Positions 59,727 to 64,000 of a stretch of 64,000 nt of DNA are shown piece by piece. Made by a program: the position numbers and the translations under genes. The DNA is from JAJPXC01 sp964520525. Its GTDB lineage: Bacteria > Bacteroidota > Bacteroidia > Bacteroidales > Muribaculaceae. The stretch covers positions 96,350 to 160,349 of the forward strand of contig CAZFNR010000003.1 of NCBI GenBank assembly GCA_964520525.1. The letters run 5' to 3'. The notes beneath the pieces were generated by a model. The model worked only from the letters and a program-made list of their open reading frames with translations. It made no database searches and was not told where the DNA came from. Each line of letters starts with the position of its first letter. Position 1 is the first letter of the stretch.

Positions 59727-61442
59727 ATGAATGAGAAAATTACCGGAGCTGAAGCTCTGTTGAAATCGCTGCTGGCTGAAGATGTGGATCTCATCTTTGG
59801 CTACCCCGGCGGTGCGATAATACCGGTTTACGACAAATTGTATGACTACACCGACCGCCTGAAGCATATACTTGTGCGCCATGAGCAAGGCGCGACACAC
59901 GCCGCCCAGGGATACGCCCGCGTTACGGGGCGCCCGGGTGTGGTGATGGTGACGTCCGGCCCGGCGGCCACAAATGTCATCACCGGCGTGAGTGATGCCA
60001 TGCTCGACAGCACTCCTATGGTGGTTATCATCGGCCAGGTGGCATCGTCGACTCTCGGCACCGACGCTTTCCAGGAAACCGACGTCGTGGGTATCACACA
60101 GCCAATCACAAAATGGGCCTACCAGATACGCCGGCCCGAGGATGTGGCATGGGCCGTAGCGAGAGCGTTCTATATCGCCAACAACGGCCGCCCCGGTCCG
60201 GTGGTGCTCGATTTCACCAAGGACGCGCAGACAGCTTTGGTGGAGTGGAGCCACAGCAAGTGTACCTACATACGCAGCTATTTACCCCGTCCTAAACCGC
60301 GCATGGCCGACGTGGAGCGCGTGGCTGCGATGATTAACGCCGCCCGGAGACCTATGCTCATCTCGGGCCACGGCGTGATGATTGCCGGCGCAGAGAAAGA
60401 GATAGCGGCAGTAGCCGAAAAAGGCGACATCCCCGTCGTTTCGACACTGCTCGGACTGTCGACTATCCCCACCGACCATCGGCTCTACAAAGGTATGCTC
60501 GGTATGCATGGCAATGTCGGGCCTAATGTCAACACCAACCGTTGTGACCTGCTTATAGCCGTCGGGATGCGTTTTGACGACCGCGTGACGGGCGACGTGG
60601 ACAGCTATGCGCGGCAGGCCAAAATCGTGCATATCGACATTGACTCCGCCGAGTTTGACAAGAATATCAAGACCGACGCGACCATACACGCCGATGCCCG
60701 CGACGCACTCCAAGCATTGCTGCCATTGATTAACCGAGCCGACCACACCGATTGGGTGGAAAGCTTTGACCGTTACGCCAAAATCGAACGCGAAAAAGTG
60801 ATTGAACCCGAAGTGTTCCCCACCGACGGACCGCTGCGTATGGGCGAGGTGGTCCACAAAGTCTCGAAAGCGGCAGGCAATAGCGGCCTCCTTGTTACCG
60901 ATGTCGGCTTGAACCAATTGCTGTCGGCACGCTACTTCCACTACAGCGAGCCGCGGAGCATCATTACCTCGGGCGGCCTCGGCACTATGGGCTTTGGCCT
61001 ACCCGCTTCGATAGGAGCCAAGATGGGCGCGCCTGAGCGCACTGTTTGCTTCTTCACAGGCGACGGCGGTTTGCAGATGACTATTCAGGAACTCGGTACC
61101 ATAATGGAATATGGCACCGCGGTTAAGATAATCTTGCTCAACAACAATTTCCTCGGCAACGTGCGCCAGTGGCAAGCGTTATTCTTCGGCGGACGTTTCT
61201 CCCAGACTCCGATGGTCAACCCCGATTTCGTCGCCATCGCCAACGCCTACGGCATAGCTGCCGAAAATGTCGTCGACCGCGAATCGCTCGACGGCGCGAT
61301 AGAGCGTATGCTCAGCTATGACGGAGCATACCTGCTCAACGTCAACATCGACCCTGAGGATATGGTGTTCCCGATGACGCCCGCAGGCGCCCCGGTCGAC
61401 CATGTGATGCTCAACGCAACTGAACGCCTTGAACTTGACTAA
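59727..61442 (+). CDS. ilvB: Acetolactate synthase, catalytic subunit
   Basis: Thiamine-diphosphate enzyme of 571 residues that makes acetolactate or acetohydroxybutyrate from pyruvate. The cofactor-activating Glu is E53 in LVRHEQGATHAAQGYARVTG. The diphosphate site is GDGGLQMTIQELGTIMEYG, ending in NNN. The FAD-binding middle domain is present (RCDLLIAVGMRFDDRVTGD), indicating the biosynthetic, FAD-requiring form. The regulatory subunit follows after 20 bp. Confidence 0.96.
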   Translation: MNEKITGAEALLKSLLAEDVDLIFGYPGGAIIPVYDKLYDYTDRLKHILVRHEQGATHAAQGYARVTGRPGVVMVTSGPAATNVITGVSDAMLDSTPMVVIIGQVASSTLGTDAFQETDVVGITQPITKWAYQIRRPEDVAWAVARAFYIANNGRPGPVVLDFTKDAQTALVEWSHSKCTYIRSYLPRPKPRMADVERVAAMINAARRPMLISGHGVMIAGAEKEIAAVAEKGDIPVVSTLLGLSTIPTDHRLYKGMLGMHGNVGPNVNTNRCDLLIAVGMRFDDRVTGDVDSYARQAKIVHIDIDSAEFDKNIKTDATIHADARDALQALLPLINRADHTDWVESFDRYAKIEREKVIEPEVFPTDGPLRMGEVVHKVSKAAGNSGLLVTDVGLNQLLSARYFHYSEPRSIITSGGLGTMGFGLPASIGAKMGAPERTVCFFTGDGGLQMTIQELGTIMEYGTAVKIILLNNNFLGNVRQWQALFFGGRFSQTPMVNPDFVAIANAYGIAAENVVDRESLDGAIERMLSYDGAYLLNVNIDPEDMVFPMTPAGAPVDHVMLNATERLELD

Positions 61443-61462
61443 CCCGATTAAACCGATAAAAA

Positions 61463-62011
61463 ATGGATCAGCAATTATACACAGTCACTGTATTTTCCGA
61501 GAACCAGGTGGGGTTGCTCAACCAGATTTCGATAATCTACACCCGCCGCGGGGTCAACATAGAAAGTCTAACCGTCAGCCCGTCGTCGATTGAGGGGGTA
61601 CACAAGTTCACCATAACCGCCTGGAGCGACCGCACTTTGATGGAGAAAATCATCAAACAGATAGAAAAACGCATTGATGTACTGAAAGCGTTTCTCTACA
61701 CCGACGATGAAATCGTCTACCAGGAGGTGGCCCTTTACAAGGTGCCGACGTTGAAACTGCTCAACGAAGAGCATCTGGAGGATATCATACGTCATCACGG
61801 TGCGCGGATTCTTGAGATTACCCACGAATACACCGTGCTTGAGAAAACAGGCCATAAAGATGAAACCGAAGCTTTGTTTGAAGAACTTAAACGTTACGGT
61901 ATCACTCAGTTTGTGCGTTCGGGCAGGGTAGCCGTTACTAAATCGACCGTGGAATATGTCACCCGGTTTCTTGATGAGCAGGCCCGTCGCAAAGTGGAGG
62001 AGAAAGTATGA
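61463..62011 (+). CDS. ilvN: Acetolactate synthase, regulatory subunit
   Basis: Protein of 182 residues. The N-terminal ACT domain (FSENQVGLLNQISIIYTRRG) binds the inhibitory amino acid, usually valine, and a second ACT-like C-terminal domain follows. It stimulates IlvB and gives feedback control. It overlaps the next gene by 4 bp. Confidence 0.94.
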   Translation: MDQQLYTVTVFSENQVGLLNQISIIYTRRGVNIESLTVSPSSIEGVHKFTITAWSDRTLMEKIIKQIEKRIDVLKAFLYTDDEIVYQEVALYKVPTLKLLNEEHLEDIIRHHGARILEITHEYTVLEKTGHKDETEALFEELKRYGITQFVRSGRVAVTKSTVEYVTRFLDEQARRKVEEKV

Positions 62012-62751
62012 GTCTGATTAAGGAGTTTAGCCTGGATTTTCATCTCACCGGTGGCGAGACCGGGCCCGAGGGCGAAATGCCGGTTACGCTCGCGGCTGAG
62101 CGCGTAATCGAGATGGCAACCAACCATGCCGACCTGCTTGGCGTGGGTTACGAGGCGATGATTCAGCAAAATCAAGCGTGGGTGTTGAGCCGCTTGAGCA
62201 TTGAGATGATGCGTTATCCCGCAGTCAATCAGGGTTATAGGCTTACTACATGGGTCAGCAGCTTCAACCGCCGTTTTTCCGAACGTGATTTCGAGTTTTC
62301 CTCTCTTGACGGGCGTCAGTTGGGATATGCCCGCACCATGTGGGCGGCTATCGACCTGTCATCGCGAGGGGTAGGGGAGCTTGACATTGTCACCCGCCTC
62401 GGCGAAGTAATCGTCGACAGACCATGCCCGATTGCCGCAATACCAAGGCTTGGCGCGGTCGCGGATGACGGTAGACGTAGCGGTTATAAGTTCACATACC
62501 GCGATATCGACTTTAATCGCCATGTCAACTCCGTGGCTTACATTAGGTTGCTTCTCGACGCATGGTCGCTTGAACACCATGACCGTTACCGTGTCAAACG
62601 CATTGATACCGCATACATCCACGAGGCGCATTATGGCGACAGCGTCGATTTGCTTGTGACAGATGATGGCGATTGTCGCTCCCAAGCTGAATTGCTCGGT
62701 GCCGACGGCAAGCCTTTGACTCGCTTCGAAGTTGAGTGGGCGGCTCGATGA
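62008..62751 (+). CDS. Acyl-ACP thioesterase-like protein
   Basis: Protein of 247 residues with two hot-dog domains, as in the plant FatA/FatB-like family. The catalytic segment YRDIDFNRHVNSVAYIRLLL holds the Asn-His-Asn part of the active site. It releases fatty acids from acyl carrier protein. It is translationally coupled to ilvN (ATGA overlap) and sits inside the ilv operon. That arrangement, repeated in other Bacteroidales as I recall, hints at a link to branched-chain acyl metabolism, but the substrate is unknown. Confidence 0.85.
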   Translation: MSLIKEFSLDFHLTGGETGPEGEMPVTLAAERVIEMATNHADLLGVGYEAMIQQNQAWVLSRLSIEMMRYPAVNQGYRLTTWVSSFNRRFSERDFEFSSLDGRQLGYARTMWAAIDLSSRGVGELDIVTRLGEVIVDRPCPIAAIPRLGAVADDGRRSGYKFTYRDIDFNRHVNSVAYIRLLLDAWSLEHHDRYRVKRIDTAYIHEAHYGDSVDLLVTDDGDCRSQAELLGADGKPLTRFEVEWAAR

Positions 62752-62819
62752 TAACTTAAAAATATTACGAAATAATCAAAATAATGTCGCATTTGATTCT
62801 ATTGTTTAGCGAAAATAGG

Positions 62820-62827
62820 TAAATTTG
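62820..62827 (+). promoter_or_regulatory. Possible internal -7 element ahead of ilvC
   Basis: TAAATTTG 24 bp upstream of ilvC, in the 100-bp AT-rich gap after the thioesterase gene. The nearest TTTG lies 24 nt away, longer than usual. Confidence 0.45.
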
Positions 62828-62851
62828 CGACAATTTTAAAATTATGAAAAT

Positions 62852-63895
62852 ATGGCAAAATTGAATTTTGGCGGTGTTGAAGAAACTGTAATCACCCGCG
62901 AAGAATTTCCGTTGGAAAAGGCTCGTGAAATCTTGAAAGATGAGACCATAGCCGTTATCGGTTACGGCGTGCAGGGCCCCGGTCAGAGCATGAATCTCCG
63001 TGACAACGGCTTTAACGTGATTGTCGGCCAGCGTCAGGGTAAAACTTTTGACAAGGCTGTTGCAGACGGATGGGTGCCGGGTGAAACTCTGTTCGGCATC
63101 GAGGAGGCTTGTGAAAAAGGAACAATCATCATGTGTCTGCTTTCCGACGCTGCGGTGATGTCGGTTTGGCCCACACTCAAGAAATATCTCACCGAAGGCA
63201 AAGCCCTTTACTTCTCTCACGGTTTCGCCATTACCTGGAATGACCGCACAGGTGTGGTACCCCCGAACGATATTGACGTCATCATGGTGGCTCCAAAGGG
63301 TTCAGGTACTTCACTCCGCACGATGTTCCTTGAAGGTCGCGGCTTGAACTCATCCTATGCTATATATCAAGACCACACAGGCCGCGCGGCTGATCGCACC
63401 ATAGCTCTCGGAATCGGCATCGGCTCGGGTTACCTGTTTGAAACCACATTCCAGCGTGAGGCTACCAGTGACCTCACCGGCGAGCGCGGCTCGCTGATGG
63501 GCGCGATCCAGGGCTTGCTCCTCGCTCAGTATGAAGTGCTCCGTGAAAATGGCCACACACCCTCTGAAGCGTTCAACGAGACTGTCGAGGAACTTACACA
63601 GTCGTTGATGCCTCTGTTCGCTGAGAAAGGCATGGACTGGATGTATGCCAATTGCTCGACCACTGCCCAGCGCGGCGCGCTCGACTGGATGACACCTTTC
63701 CACGATGCCATCAAACCGGTTGTCGAGAAACTTTACAATAGCGTCAAATGCGGCAACGAGGCTCAGATTTCTATCGACAGCAATTCACAGCCCGACTACC
63801 GTGTAAAACTCAACGAAGAGTTGCGTCAGCTCCGTGAGAGTGAGATGTGGCAGACCGCCGTCACTGTCCGCAAGTTGCGCCCCGAAAACAATTAA
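62852..63895 (+). CDS. ilvC: Ketol-acid reductoisomerase
   Basis: Protein of 347 residues. The Rossmann NADPH site is VIGYGVQGPGQSMNLRDNGF, differing from the textbook GSQGHAQ form in the loop. The C-terminal catalytic domain has the conserved acidic residues (FQREATSDLTGERGSLMGAI) that bind two Mg2+. It converts acetolactate to dihydroxy-isovalerate. It ends the ilv run and is followed by a strong terminator. Confidence 0.96.
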   Translation: MAKLNFGGVEETVITREEFPLEKAREILKDETIAVIGYGVQGPGQSMNLRDNGFNVIVGQRQGKTFDKAVADGWVPGETLFGIEEACEKGTIIMCLLSDAAVMSVWPTLKKYLTEGKALYFSHGFAITWNDRTGVVPPNDIDVIMVAPKGSGTSLRTMFLEGRGLNSSYAIYQDHTGRAADRTIALGIGIGSGYLFETTFQREATSDLTGERGSLMGAIQGLLLAQYEVLRENGHTPSEAFNETVEELTQSLMPLFAEKGMDWMYANCSTTAQRGALDWMTPFHDAIKPVVEKLYNSVKCGNEAQISIDSNSQPDYRVKLNEELRQLRESEMWQTAVTVRKLRPENN

Positions 63896-63924
63896 GCCGG
63901 GAGTTATTTCCTAAGTCGACTAAT

Positions 63925-63965
63925 AAAAAAATCATCGGCTCCATAACGGAGCCGATGATTTTTTA
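63925..63965 (+). terminator. Intrinsic terminator of the ilv operon
   Basis: A perfect 12-bp stem (63931-63942 with 63948-63959) flanked by A and T runs that extend it. It works in either direction. Confidence 0.92.
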
Positions 63966-64000
63966 TTGGTTGGTTGTCAGGGGGATTACCGTGCGACTGC

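Noticed and set aside
1..64000. tRNA, rRNA, CRISPR array, insertion sequence or prophage
   Set aside because: No cloverleaf-like sequence, direct-repeat array, transposase or phage gene was seen by reading; a dedicated scan could still find a short tRNA I missed.

Overview
The window reads as ordinary chromosome from a gut Bacteroidales, most likely Muribaculaceae (the former S24-7 group). This rests on five things visible here: the Bacteroidota-type promoter (TTTG, about 20 nt, TAnnTTTG) ahead of many genes; a SusC/SusD pair; lipoproteins with SxxC-type lipoboxes; secreted proteins ending in C-terminal sorting-type tails; and a sodium-pumping methylmalonyl-CoA decarboxylase operon next to an oxalate-degradation operon. 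The family assignment is inference. No insertion sequence, phage, CRISPR array, rRNA or tRNA gene was found.

Layout. 1-4.9 kb (+): the 3' end of neuB, a Crp/Fnr-like regulator, a large secreted fibronectin-type protein and a membrane-anchored TPR/HTH regulator. 4.9-5.8 kb: an AT-rich gap without a convincing protein gene, with signals for one or two small RNAs. 5.8-11 kb (-): a small unknown protein, then the propionate operon mce-mmdA-oadG-biotin carrier-oadB. 11.3-13.7 kb (-): a two-gene beta-helix surface-protein unit. 13.8-17.7 kb (+): an AraC regulator, dnaK and a decayed zeta-type toxin-antitoxin pair. 17.8-22 kb (-): frc-oxc-AEC transporter (oxalate). 22-29.3 kb (-): a CotH protein, a multi-spanning membrane protein, a small lipoprotein, a SulP transporter, reverse rubrerythrin and a PerR-like regulator. 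29.5-39.5 kb (+): tamB, a TamA-like lipoprotein and lptD. 39.5-41.1 kb (-): ilvE and an HD-domain protein. 41.5 kb (+): a secreted glycerophosphodiesterase. 43.6-47.5 kb (-): rplU-rpmA, rplM-rpsI-rpsB-tsf. 47.9-51.9 kb (-): two secreted proteins, one a C10 cysteine protease. 52.2-57.7 kb (+): susC-susD-lipoprotein. 57.8-63.9 kb (+): ilvD-ilvB-ilvN-thioesterase-ilvC.

How it fits together. Energy metabolism is represented by propionate formation coupled to sodium export and by oxalate decarboxylation. Envelope construction is represented by the tamB-tamA-like-lptD block. Branched-chain amino-acid synthesis is nearly complete here (ilvD, ilvBN, ilvC, plus ilvE 17 kb away). Oxidative-stress defence is a perR-rubrerythrin pair with a candidate operator.

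Most noteworthy: the toxin-antitoxin remnant whose P-loop carries an in-frame stop; three candidate small RNAs or attenuators (near 5.0, 41.2 and 47.7 kb), two with intrinsic terminators; the oxalate operon with an atypically strong Shine-Dalgarno; a lamin-tail domain fused to the decarboxylase gamma subunit; and a family of short C-terminal tails shared by several secreted proteins.
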